Source of the DNA: Stentor coeruleus
Lineage: Eukaryota > Ciliophora > Heterotrichea > Heterotrichida > Stentoridae
Length of the DNA: 64,000 bases
Assembly (NCBI GenBank): GCA_001970955.1
Contig: MPUH01000007.1
Location: 1-64,000, forward strand
Reading direction: 5' to 3'
In this document: in pieces, positions 1 through 10,000 of the stretch
Numbering within the stretch: position 1 is the stretch's first letter
Layout of the letters: each line of letters starts with the position of its first letter
Position numbers and translations under genes: made by a program
Notes under the pieces: model-generated
Told to the model about the DNA's origin: nothing
The model's database searches: none
Seen by the model: only the letters and a program-made list of their open reading frames with translations

Positions 1-849
1 ATTAGCTAAACCATGTAAAGGTCCTGCTAAACCATTTAACCCTGCTGAGTATGATAAATATGGGTCACTTAAAGCTGAACCTACTAAATGAGTTGCATGA
101 GCACTAACGTTTCCACCTTCGTGATCGCAGTGGATTGTCAAATAAAGTCTCATAAGCTCCCAGAATTTCTCGTCATGATAGCCCATCATACGGCAAAAAT
201 TTTCTGAAAGATCAGCACCTTTACGGACTTGACCTAATTTCCCATCTCTGTATTTGTTAACATAAATCATAGCAGCGAGTTTAGGAATACGAGCTATAAG
301 ATTTAAACTATCTTCTAAAGCTGATTCCCAAAGTTTACCTCTTGGCTCACCTTTTCTTATAGCTTTAGCGAATAAGCTGTCGGTCTGTAATGCTAAGACC
401 CCAATGCTTAGTTGAGACATTGGATGAAGGTCTTTAGATAGACTATTAACGATTTTTTCAGCTGATTCAGGGAATGTTAATGATCTTTCTTCAATATCTC
501 TCATAAGACTTTCTGATTCATCATTTGATGGGACTTCACCTGTTATAAGTAGATAAAACATGGCTTCTGGAATCGGTTCTCTTCTGACTGAAGGAAGACG
601 AATCTGACATTCTGGAAGACTAAGGCCTCTGAATTTTATACCTTTAAATGCATCAAGTCTTGAAGTTTGAGTTAGAAGTCCTTTAATCCCACGCATGCCT
701 CCTATAATTTGTTCTATTGCTATAGGACCTAAGACTTTGTTCCCGTGCTCTCTTCGAATTTTTACCAGCCTGTCACGAGTTTCAGGTAGGAGATCAACTA
801 GTCTCTTTTGCATAGTAGCAAAAGGGTTTCTAACAATTGATGAGAGCAT
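1..849 (-). CDS. CS: Citrate synthase, mitochondrial type (partial, C-terminus beyond window start)
   Basis: This enzyme condenses acetyl-CoA and oxaloacetate to citrate, the first step of the TCA cycle. Reading leftwards from the ATG at 849-847 gives about 283 continuous residues. The start reads MLSSIVRNPFATMQKRL, a short basic and hydroxylated stretch that fits a mitochondrial presequence. Later come GLSLPECQ, PIPEAMFYLLITGEVP and, near the window edge, LTIHCDHEGGNVSAH followed by SYSAGLNGLAGPLHGLAN. These are hallmarks of the eukaryotic mitochondrial enzyme. The His of GPLHG matches the catalytic His274 of the pig enzyme, while the second catalytic His and the Asp lie outside the window. 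A contig-overlap duplication at 805-909 repeats the first codons but does not change the protein. The gene follows the kinesin gene in the same direction. Confidence 0.95.
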   Translation of the reverse strand, partial: MLSSIVRNPFATMQKRLVDLLPETRDRLVKIRREHGNKVLGPIAIEQIIGGMRGIKGLLTQTSRLDAFKGIKFRGLSLPECQIRLPSVRREPIPEAMFYLLITGEVPSNDESESLMRDIEERSLTFPESAEKIVNSLSKDLHPMSQLSIGVLALQTDSLFAKAIRKGEPRGKLWESALEDSLNLIARIPKLAAMIYVNKYRDGKLGQVRKGADLSENFCRMMGYHDEKFWELMRLYLTIHCDHEGGNVSAHATHLVGSALSDPYLSYSAGLNGLAGPLHGLAN

Positions 850-909
850 GTTTATTNCTTTTGCATAGTAGCAAAAGGGTTTCTAACAATTGATGAGAGC
901 ATGTTTATT
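805..909. repeat. Contig-join artefact: 52-nt identical copies either side of an N
   Basis: Bases 805-856 and 858-909 are identical and separated by a single N at 857. The copy includes the citrate synthase start codon. The pattern recurs at four other Ns in this window. It is best read as two contigs whose overlap was not merged rather than as a genomic repeat. Confidence 0.9.
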
Positions 910-1262
910 AATAACCATGATCACATATTTTAGAATACTCTCAGAGAATAATGGATAATTAGTATGGATAAATTAGGTAGGTTAATAGGAAAGTAAAATA
1001 TGATTTATGTGAATTTTTGCACATTTTGAATAAGGTTAAAGAATTTGACGATAAGCTGAGAAAAAAAGATAAGAAATTGTTGATGAATGTTGCGGATTAT
1101 TTGCATTTATTATACTAATATAAAATTTTAAATAAAAATTATACTTATAGATTATGTTAAGAAGATGAAAAAATATGTAATATGTTAATAGAATTTAGGT
1201 TATAAAGTAAAGCCTAACTGTATATTATCTCACATTTTAATAAGCCCAGCTAAAATGTATGT
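910..1262. other. Intergenic, 5' flank of citrate synthase and 3' flank of kinesin
   Basis: About 350 nt of AT-rich DNA without a supportable gene. The half near citrate synthase is G-richer than C on the plus strand, the pattern seen upstream of several minus-strand genes here. No recognised promoter motif. Confidence 0.6.
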
Positions 1263-3452
1263 TTAAAATCCATTTGCCACAGGTACTCTTGTCCCACCTT
1301 TAATTGGTTTGCGTATATTCCCTGAAATCATAGAAGAACGTGATGCCCGAGAATTGTTCAGCTTGCCAGTATCATCGAAAAAACTCCTTTCCTCAGTAAA
1401 AATTTTAACTTCTTTCTGTCTAATCTGCTCCTCAAGAAACCCTATCCTATCACTTAGCCTTATAACTTTATTATTCAACACTTGATTTTGGATAGAAAAA
1501 CTGCTTTTTTCATTAAGTAGCTCATAATACATCTTTGTAATATATTCAATGTTTTTTTCTAATAAATCATTTCTTTTAATAATTATCTTGTCACTTTGCG
1601 ATAATCTCTGCTCAAGCATTCTATAATTTTCATTAGCATCATCTAAAGCTAATTGAAGCTCAAGAACTTTTTTAATCCTATTCTGCAAATCATTACTTAT
1701 TACTTCTTTTTCTTTCCTCCACTTTTCTTGAGCTTTAATTTCAATTTCCTGTACTAGGTTTTCTTTAAGTTTTTTAATATCGATAACATTTTTTTTACTC
1801 AGCTCTTCGATATTCCTATGCAAAATTTTTATCTGTTTGACTAAAGCCAAATTTTTTTCCTTTTCAGTAGTCAGATCTCCTTTAATTTCATTAAGATAAT
1901 CTTCATTATATACAATTTGTTCTTTGGTTTTAAAATTTTGAGACTTTAATAAACTAATTTCTTCTTCTTGATCTTTAACTACCTTTTCTAACTTCGCAAT
2001 ACTAATGTTTAGTTCTTTTATTTTCTGTTCACAAATCTCATTTTTGTTTTTAAACTCTTCAATTATCTCAGTTTTATCATTAATTTTTGTTTTTAATAAT
2101 AAAATTTCTTCATGACATGATTTTAACTCACTCATCATTGACGAGTTATCTAATGTGATCTCTTGATTAAGAGTTTCTTGTTGTAAAAGTGTATTTCTAA
2201 GTTGAAAACATGTTTTACTTTCTTGATCAAGTTTTTCTTTCAAATTATCAATATCTTCCTGAAGATCTTCTAAACTGACTAATATTTCCCCTGGTTCACA
2301 ATCATCAACAACAACTTTTCCCCCATTGTTTTTAAGTTCGTTTTTCAAAATTTCAATTGTTTGATTTCTTTTCTCTATTTCTTCCTGAGCTTTATTAAGT
2401 AGAAGTTTTAGCTCAGATACAGTATATTCTTTATTAACTTTAGGTTTGTTTTTAACCGATTTAGCCCTTATGCCGAATCTTAAAGTGCTTATTGTTTCTT
2501 CTAAGTTATAAATAGAAGGAGAGCATGTAATGATTAATGATGTTTTTGAATTACCTCCAAGTGAGTCTTGAAGGACTCTTGTAAGTTTTGAATCTCTATA
2601 TGGAATATGTGTAGACTTACCATCAGTAAGATTATTAATAACCTGCCCTAGAACAGTCAATGACTTATTAATAGTCTTAGCTTCTTCAAGTCGTTTACCT
2701 GTAGCTCCAGTCTTACCTACCTTCTCTGATCCAGCCAAGTCAACCAAATACAACTTCCCAACCTTCGAACTATAATTTTTTGTATTAGTCTGCAATATAG
2801 AAACTATAAAAATAGCATGTGATCTACTGCTTCCTGCATTCATATCCGTATACCCAACTTCTCTATTTTCAGTACCAAGTCTCATCAAATCATAAACCTC
2901 AGAATCACAACTGACATAACTTTCACTTAAATCCCCAATATAGACCCCTTTAATCTTATCCTCATGAACCTTAAGATTCTTCCTCATAGGATCTAAAAGA
3001 TCTTTGATTTTTTCCATATAAATCTCACAATAACTCACTTTCACTGTAAATTCCAAGCTTTCATCAGCAGTTGCTATATAATCAAAAACATTGCCAACCA
3101 TTCTTGGAATAATTCCCATAAGCTCAACATTATCTAAACTTGCCCCAGTCATTGTAAAAGTTTTACCTGATGATGTTTGCCCATATGTAAGAACAGTACC
3201 ATTGAATCCTTGAAGTACAGATTCAACTATATTTTTAGCGGCAATGTTATAAACTTGAGATTGTGTACAACTAGGTTTGAAAACATAATCAAGGTGGAAT
3301 AATAAAGGGCTTAAACCTTCTTGGGGAACTGATACAGTTTTATCACCTGAAGGAAAGTCCACACAAGCATTTTCAGAAATCATGAGCTCTTTTGTGTTAA
3401 GAGGCCGAAAGCGGCATACAACTTGAATTTCTCCAGTTGAATCTTCGGTCAT
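1263..3452 (-). CDS. Kinesin-1 (conventional kinesin heavy chain-like) motor
   Basis: A plus-end-directed microtubule motor of 729 aa. The N-terminal motor domain (about 8-335) carries the P-loop GQTSSGKT at 91-98, switch I NAGSSRSH at about 205-212 and switch II LVDLAGSE at about 236-243. It also has the HIPYRDSKLTRVLQDSLGGNSKT block. A short neck follows, then coiled coil from about 345 to 690. The order and wording of motor motifs (VVCRFRPLN, GIIPRMV, KVSYCEIYMEKIKDLLD) are closest to kinesin-1/KIF5. The extreme C-terminus has NIRKPIKGG at 712-720, which resembles the kinesin-1 autoinhibitory IAK motif (QIAKPIRPG) with one key residue changed. At 729 aa it is shorter than animal heavy chains (about 960). 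Start and stop (TAA) are clear, and no intron is needed. Confidence 0.93.
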   Translation of the reverse strand: MTEDSTGEIQVVCRFRPLNTKELMISENACVDFPSGDKTVSVPQEGLSPLLFHLDYVFKPSCTQSQVYNIAAKNIVESVLQGFNGTVLTYGQTSSGKTFTMTGASLDNVELMGIIPRMVGNVFDYIATADESLEFTVKVSYCEIYMEKIKDLLDPMRKNLKVHEDKIKGVYIGDLSESYVSCDSEVYDLMRLGTENREVGYTDMNAGSSRSHAIFIVSILQTNTKNYSSKVGKLYLVDLAGSEKVGKTGATGKRLEEAKTINKSLTVLGQVINNLTDGKSTHIPYRDSKLTRVLQDSLGGNSKTSLIITCSPSIYNLEETISTLRFGIRAKSVKNKPKVNKEYTVSELKLLLNKAQEEIEKRNQTIEILKNELKNNGGKVVVDDCEPGEILVSLEDLQEDIDNLKEKLDQESKTCFQLRNTLLQQETLNQEITLDNSSMMSELKSCHEEILLLKTKINDKTEIIEEFKNKNEICEQKIKELNISIAKLEKVVKDQEEEISLLKSQNFKTKEQIVYNEDYLNEIKGDLTTEKEKNLALVKQIKILHRNIEELSKKNVIDIKKLKENLVQEIEIKAQEKWRKEKEVISNDLQNRIKKVLELQLALDDANENYRMLEQRLSQSDKIIIKRNDLLEKNIEYITKMYYELLNEKSSFSIQNQVLNNKVIRLSDRIGFLEEQIRQKEVKIFTEERSFFDDTGKLNNSRASRSSMISGNIRKPIKGGTRVPVANGF

Positions 3453-3559
3453 TTATAATAGTGTAGGCATGGAATAATGAAATTTTTATGAAATAACAGA
3501 ACTGTAATGGTTAAGGAAGGTTAAAAAACAAAATAGAAAATTTATGTTTTTTTTAATAG

Positions 3560-4144
3560 TTAATTATTAGGCCCTTCATCTAAATTTGGATCGTAGATGT
3601 ATTCTTCATCTGGTGGGATAGTTTCCCCTTCAGCTAGTTCTATGATTTCTTCTTCTACTAGCCTTGCAGTCCCACAATCTATGACACTTTTGATTAAGCT
3701 TTCAACTTTTTTGACTTCGATAAGGTCTTCTTTGGGTTCTCGTTTGAAAAAATTTGAGGTTATATTAAAGGTCCCAGGGGTTATGCCTGATTTTAATTTG
3801 TATTTTTCCCCTTTTTCTAGCATTTTACTTAGTGAGGATTCTATTTATAATTTACTTTTAGCTCTTGGTTCTTCTTTTTCATATTCAGGGATTATATACA
3901 TCATTTGAGCAATATCACAACTTTTGAAGAAATTTATGTAGTCTAAGGTTTTATGAGTTTCTACTATGCAAGGGAGGTCAAGAAGTATTGAATAAGTTTC
4001 ATAAGGACCGAATTTTACTTTGAAAATACGACCAGGGTCTTCGGCTATTATATCAATTGGAGTTAATTCCAATTTCCATTCTGTGTTTAGATTTCGAATC
4101 CAATCTTCAGGAACTCTTAGTATAAGTTGTTCTTCTGTTGGCAT
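3560..4144 (-). CDS. TAF7: TFIID subunit TAF7 (two exons)
   Basis: TAF7 is a subunit of general transcription factor TFIID that binds TAF1 and restrains its activity in the nucleus. Exon 1 (4144-3856) and exon 2 (3840-3560) join across a 15-nt intron to give 189 aa. Exon 1 starts MPTEEQLILRVPEDW. It contains LLDLPCIVETHKTLDYINFFKSCDIAQMMYI, matching the conserved TAF7 block with LVDLPC, ESLKT and the DI.QML motif. Exon 2 supplies KYKLKSGITPGTFNITSNFFKREP, the expected end of the TAF7 domain (sGiTPP...rrF). It then ends in an acidic tail. Animal TAF7 is about 350 aa, so only the core domain is kept. The gene is divergent from the plus-strand gene at 4700. Confidence 0.9.
3841..3855 (-). other. 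15-nt intron in TAF7
   Basis: On the coding strand it reads GTAAATTATAAATAG. Removing it joins AAA to TCC TCA in phase, avoids the in-frame TAA, and links the two halves of the conserved TAF7 domain. An A lies six bases from the 3' end. Confidence 0.92.
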
Positions 4145-4699
4145 GTTTTATTATGTAGATGGTAGATTTGAGTAAGTTTAGAGAAAAAAAATTGATTATG
4201 GATGAAATGAATTTTAGGTTTTTAGATGATGGCAAATTATATGGAAGAGTTATGTTGTAATAATATTTTCAAGAAAATTTAGTTGATTTTTAGAGGTTGG
4301 GTTAGTTTGATAGGGTATTAAGAGTTTTTATGGGGGCCTAGGAAGAGTATTTTAATTATATGCTTTTGAAGTAGTTTAAGATGGTAATTTTACTTTGATT
4401 ATGCTTAGAAATAATTTGTGATAAAGTGTCATATTGGATTTTAATGTGAAATATTAGGACTATTTGGTTTAGCTTAATACCTTATATCATAACCAATTCA
4501 TATATATTCTAACCAAAGACAATAAATATCCCCCAATAAAAAGTCTTATAATTTCATGAATAATAATTTTAATAACAATCTATTTAGTTATCTTATAAAT
4601 CACTAATCCTATAATAAATTTTTATAAATCCCTAATTTAAACCTTATTTCTCTAAATCTACTCATCATAATTCCTTTACTAATTATCCAACTTTTATTA
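4145..4699. promoter_or_regulatory. Bidirectional 5' region between TAF7 and the 4700 gene
   Basis: A 555-nt divergent intergene. Up to about 4460 the plus strand is G-rich and C-poor. From about 4480 to 4699 it flips to C/A-rich and G-poor. Each half is therefore G-depleted on the sense strand of the gene it precedes. No individual promoter element is recognised. Confidence 0.5.
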
Positions 4700-5958
4700 A
4701 TGGAGAATTTCGAGTTCCTTCTATCCACAGCTGGGTCAATTCACCAATCTCTAAAATCCAATCACAATCCAAAACTTTCTGCAAAGCACACCAAATCCTA
4801 TAATATAAACAACAACCTTATCCCAAATTTTCACAAAAAAAGAAACAACTCTCAAATAACAGATAGTAACACAACTATTCTCAATAACTCAAACATATCA
4901 GATAAACTCAATGATTACAAACTAAAATTATCTTTAAAAGCAATTTATGAAACAGACCCTAAAGCTAAATTAAAAGAAATTTTTAAGTCCCGAGCAAGAG
5001 TATCACCAATAATAGCAGATAAAGAAAAACATAGAAACTTTTTTACAACAAAACATTATAGGAAAAAAACTGAAGTCGATTCAATGTTTGAAGAAAAAGA
5101 AGCAGAACTTATTAGAGAAGAATTAAGTACAATAAAAAACACAAAAGTTTGGAATAAAGTGATACAAAGTTTCAAACAAAGCCCAAATACTTTATTAGAT
5201 CTAATACCACTTGAGTAAGAAATCTATAGAGAAAGTCTCAAAAATCCCCAACACGAAGTATTGATAAAAGGAAATCAGGGTCGAATTTTTATAAGCAGAA
5301 ATCTAAAGTTAGCCCTCAAGATTTTACTAGACCTCATTCTATTAGTCCAATTGAAGTTGCAACTTTTCTTGAAGAAAAATACTCTTATGATATGACTAAT
5401 GATTGGCATAAATCTTTATTGTATTCTAATATAAAATCTGGTATTGAGTTAGAATATCCTTTAACATTACAAGAATTAACAATTTTATCACATAAGGTTC
5501 CTAGAGATCATAATAGTATTTTAAACCTTATAGAAAAAGGAATTGATATGCTAAGATTACTTATGCTTGAGATGTTGGGGACTAAAGAAGATGTAAATAG
5601 ATTTGAAGATAAGTATCTTGTTAGTTCACCTAGACATGCTAAAGCTTTGATGAATAATTGTATTGGGATTTATAGTGTTAGGAAAATTACTGAAGAAATA
5701 CTTAGGATGATAATTAAAAGAGAAAATATAATGAAAAGTTTGGAAAAATCGAATAATAATGTTAAGGAAAAAGTGGTTAGGGCTTATGAGCTGAATAAGG
5801 TTGTAAGGGAAAAAATAGGTAGATGGGAATTGGAAGAATATGTGCCGTTTGATAAGTTTATTTTTAAAGGAAAGGATTATTTGATGAAAATTTCTGAGGA
5901 CTCGGTTTTGTTACAAAACTATCTAGCATCACCTTGTGTTTTATATACATGGTATTAG
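4700..5958 (+). CDS. Unknown basic protein, two exons
   Basis: I do not recognise this gene. Two frames join across a mini-intron at about 5215-5231 into 413 aa. Exon 1 (MENFEFLLSTAGSIHQSLKS) is rich in Asn, Ser and Lys, with a charged helix around EEKEAELIREELSTIKNTKVWNKVIQSFKQ. After the junction comes a disordered basic stretch (KSQKSPTRSIDKRKSG). A helical C-terminal region follows (about 230-413, EYPLTLQELTILSHKVPRDHNSILNLIEKGIDMLRLLMLEML), with no transmembrane segment. It ends at TAG 5956-5958. The same-sense reading after the junction keeps the composition of exon 1, which supports the join. Possibly a lineage-specific cytoskeletal protein, but that is only a guess. Confidence 0.75.
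5215..5231 (+). other. Probable 17-nt intron (length atypical)
   Basis: GTAAGAAATCTATAGAG. Exon 1 runs into a stop at 5216-5218 and the downstream coding frame differs by two, so a standard 15-nt excision (5215-5229) would leave the wrong frame. Ending at GAG 5231 gives 17 nt, restores the frame, and still puts an A six bases from the 3' end. A 2-nt sequencing error is the main alternative. Confidence 0.6.
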
Positions 5959-6354
5959 AATGAAAATCTAGGTGAGAAACTTTTAAGTGTAATTTGCACT
6001 TAAATAATTAGAATTGCAGATTTTCCTTTAATTTCACTTTTAAGTTTGGATATATTTGATTATTATAAAAATATTAAATTTTATATACGAAAAATCACTA
6101 TTTTAACTCACTGTTTCTCATAAAACCATATATTAAATCAAATAATTTTCCAACATACTCTATCATTTATACAATTATACCAAAATTTAAATAAAATTTA
6201 CTCACAAAACTAAAATCATATAATCTCTCATAACCCTTATCATTAGCAATCAACAACATAATAAAATATTCTACTTTTCCTTTATTTTATGACTAAAGAC
6301 TCATATTCTTGTTAAATAGTCCAAACCCGCAATGTCAAATATAAAAATCTGTTA
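5959..6354. other. Intergenic with a perfect small hairpin at 5982-6004
   Basis: No gene seen in about 400 nt. TTTAAGTG (5982-5989) and CACTTAAA (5997-6004) form an 8-bp perfect stem with a 7-nt loop, 24 nt after the upstream stop codon. The rest is AT-rich and C-over-G before the next gene. Confidence 0.5.
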
Positions 6355-7029
6355 ATGGAAGAAAACTCGTTAAACAAGTCACATAGAGTAAGTGAATCTC
6401 AATCCTTTGCTTTTACATCACCAAAATCATCATTTATAGAACACCCTTCTGATAGTAAACCTCCAATTCACAAACGTTCGCGGCATATTCGTTTTCTAAG
6501 TAATTTGCCTAACGTTATGTCTAAAGATACAACTGTAGCATATTCCCAAACTTTAAGTGAACCAATAACCCCTCCAACAAGACGTTCTTTAGTTTCTCCA
6601 GATGATCATCTTGATAGTAATAGGTCGTTATGGAAGTTAAAAGATAAATTTTCTAAAATCACTGAAGAGATAGAAACCGCTAGAAATAATGATAAAGAAA
6701 TAGGTAGTAAAACAACAAGGGAATATTGGAGGGAAAATCTTAGAGATACAAGGATTTCAAGTCCTTGTGAAAAAATTGTCCAAGCTAGTGAGGTACATGA
6801 TGATTATGAGTTTGGAGGAATCCCATCGTTAATGTGGTGTGCTTATTGTGGTAAAGAAAGCGCAACAGAAATTTTGTATAAAAATACCTCAAAAACATTG
6901 ATTTCATCTATTGGGATTTTTCTTACCGGGGGTTTCCTTGGGTGTTTTTTGCTACCTTACATGAGTTCTTCGTGTAAGCAAACTGTATTAATTTGCCACA
7001 CATGCAAAAGAGAAATTGGGAATTATTAA
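6355..7029 (+). CDS. LITAF-like (SIMPLE) zinc-binding membrane-associated protein
   Basis: A 224-aa protein. The first 150 residues are polar and probably disordered (Ser/Pro/Arg-rich, SKPPIHKRSRHIRF, SEPITPPTRRS). The C-terminal 70 residues form a LITAF-type domain. It has an N-terminal CAYCG knuckle, then a hydrophobic stretch SSIGIFLTGGFLGCFLLPYMSS, then SCKQTVLICHTCKREIGNY with the second CHTC knuckle. In animal LITAF the two CxxC halves share one zinc and the hydrophobic segment inserts into endosomal or lysosomal membranes. A similar endomembrane role is inferred. Its stop is 50 nt from the stop of the convergent CEP135 gene. Confidence 0.85.
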   Translation: MEENSLNKSHRVSESQSFAFTSPKSSFIEHPSDSKPPIHKRSRHIRFLSNLPNVMSKDTTVAYSQTLSEPITPPTRRSLVSPDDHLDSNRSLWKLKDKFSKITEEIETARNNDKEIGSKTTREYWRENLRDTRISSPCEKIVQASEVHDDYEFGGIPSLMWCAYCGKESATEILYKNTSKTLISSIGIFLTGGFLGCFLLPYMSSSCKQTVLICHTCKREIGNY

Positions 7030-7079
7030 TAACATAAGTAACTTACTTAATAACATGAGAATATTTTATAATAAAAAAA

Positions 7080-10000
7080 CTATCTTCTGATTTCTAATTC
7101 TGCAACCCTAGCTTCAGCCCTATTCAACATATGTTTTGTTTGATTTAACTCATCAAGTAGTTTCATATAACTCATCTCAAGTTTCACACTTTCCGCTTTA
7201 TAAATTTCTATTTGTTTATACAAATCCGATATCAAATGTTCAGAATTCGAGAATTTCAGACTTTTTGTCCTTTCATCATCAAGTTCATATCTTCTAAAAC
7301 TCTCTTTATTACCAAGAGATCTAGTTTCTTGTTCTAAAAACCTATGTTTTTCATAATCAATTTGTGATTTTAAATTCTCAACTTCATTTTCTAAACTTCT
7401 ACACCTAGATTCTAAAAAAGATTTCTCATTTTCTAAAGATACAATTTTCCTAAAATTATCATCTCTATTAATATCAAAATCCCTTGTAAGACTTTTAACT
7501 GAATGCATATCTTTCACAAGGTTTTCAGAATTTTTTTCTGCATCAATTCTTTTATATTCTGCAACTTCTTTAGCCCTAAGAGCATTACGAACATCATCTT
7601 CTAATTGTTTTATAGTCCTCACATATATATCTTCTTGTTTTTTTAAACTTTCTATAAGGTTTTCTCCAGCTATAGTTTTAGTTGTAAGTTTCTTAAAATC
7701 AAGATTAAGAAAATCATAAGCACGAATAAGTTTATCATATTCTTCAGATATAATTCTTAACTTTTGTGATAGTTCATCTTTATCTTTAAGTGCATTAGCT
7801 GAAACTTCAATTTCATTTCTAAGCTCTTTTCCTATTTCATCAACTTTTAAAGCAAAATTATCTTTTTCATAATTAAGACCTTTTTGTTTTTCTTCTAAAT
7901 TTTTTAGTTTGTTTTCACTGTATGATAGATCTTTTGTTATGTCTTGGATTTGACTCTGTAGTTTTAAGCAAGATTTTTTACTATCTTCTAATTGAAGATT
8001 AAGAGATAAATTTATTTCAGTTACTCTTGCTTTTTCTATTTCACTATCTCTCCAGCATCTTTTGTAATTTTCTTCATTTTCTTGAGAGGATTTGTTTTTG
8101 GATTTAAGGTCATCGTTTTCTCCAGTTAGTCGTTTAATCTGAGATTTTAATGATGAAATTTCTTCTACTCTTCGAGAATTTTCGTATTGAAGGCTGTCGA
8201 TTTCTTTAAGGTTTCTTTCTCTTTCAATGAGCCCATCATTGCAATTTCTTTCGCTTATTTGAAGCTGTTTTTTTATTTGGGTTACTTCATCACGGAAATT
8301 TTTGAGATTTTTATCTTTTTCCATATCGGAAACTTGGAAATTTTCAAGCTTTTTAATGAGTTCTGAACGTATGGTTTCTATAGATAAAATATATTCTTTT
8401 AATTGGACAATTTGTCTTGATAAATGGTTTTGCTCAGCGGTATATCCTTTGTGCCGTTCTCTAATTTCATCATTCAAAGTTTTGTTCACATTTTCTAATT
8501 CTATAATTTTCCCTTTCAAATCTTCAATTTCACAATAATTTTCTCTGATTCTATTTTCATATCTCCCAAACTCTACAGCTTTTGCATTATCTTTAGCTAG
8601 CAAATCTGATAAGTTTTTCTGTATTTTCCCATTTTCTTGTTCGTAAAAATTTACTTTTCCCTGAAGTGATTCTTGTTGTTTCTGAACAGCTTGGAATTTT
8701 TCTTCACTTTTCTGAACAATCATCTGAAATTGTTCCAGTTCTTTTCTCAGTTGTTTTTCTCTAAACACTGAATCCTCATATTGACTTTTACTTATTTTCA
8801 ATTGTTCTTCAGTTTGTGCATATGATCTAATCATAGCATTTAAACTTTCAACTTTCATATTTTCTTCTTCTAATTTCCTTTTCAGCATATCACAATCTTT
8901 ATTCATTTGATCTAAATAATTTTTATACTGTTTCGTATCATCATCTTTATATTTAACACTATTTTTCAAATCTCTTGTCTCATCTCTAAACTTTCTTATC
9001 TCATCATTTAATTCATCAACCACAACTCTAAGCCTTGAAATTTCTTCTTGTGATTCATTATATTTTATCATATAAATCTTAGCATCTTTTAACTCTTTTT
9101 CAAGATTTTTTCTAGCTTGATCTCTCATCCTAATCTCTTCACTTTTATCTCTTATTGTGTCAAAAAAATTCTGACTTTCACGTTGAATTACTCTGATTTT
9201 ATCTTGAGATGTTTTATAAACTTCTTCAAATTCTTTGCATTTATTCTCAAGATCAGCTATTAATCTTCTATCATCATCATGAAAACTTGTGAGTTTTTTG
9301 TTTTCATTTTGAAGTATGTCGATTTGTCTCTGTAATGATTCAAGTTGAGAAGAAAGTCGTATTTTTGTTGATGAATTCATTTCAAGTTCATTACGATTTT
9401 TATTTATATCTTTGTTTAATATTGAAAGCTGTTGTTCAAGGCTTCGTCCATACATTTGGATTTTCTGTAGGTCATTTCGAAGAGAATTATTTTCTTCTTC
9501 ATATGCTGAGCATTTTGATTCATATCCAGTTATAACTTTTTTTAACGAATAATATTCTTCTGAAGCTGATTTTCTTTCGTTAGTTATGTCTTTTATTGTA
9601 AAAATCGATAATTCTAGTTCTTTTTTTAATGAGACAATTTGCCCTTCAAGCATTCGTATTTTGTCTTGTAAGATTTTGTTTTCATAAGCGTATTTTTGTG
9701 AATTTTCTTCTGTATCATCAAGTTGTTGTTTTAAAAAATTAAAGTCAGCAAAGAGTTTATCGATATTATCTTTACTTTTTCCATCAAGTGTGTCTCTTTT
9801 TGTACTTTGCATGCTAAGAAGTTTTTGACTTAAAACTTTATTTTCTCTTCTTAAATCAGTGATGTTTTTATTAAGACTTTCTAAATCTTCAAAAGTATTT
9901 GTGTGAATATTTCCTCGCTGAAGTTCTTCTTCGAGTCTGAGTTTTTCTCTGTTTAAATATTCGACTCTTTCAGATAACTCACGAATCCCTTCAGGGTCTG

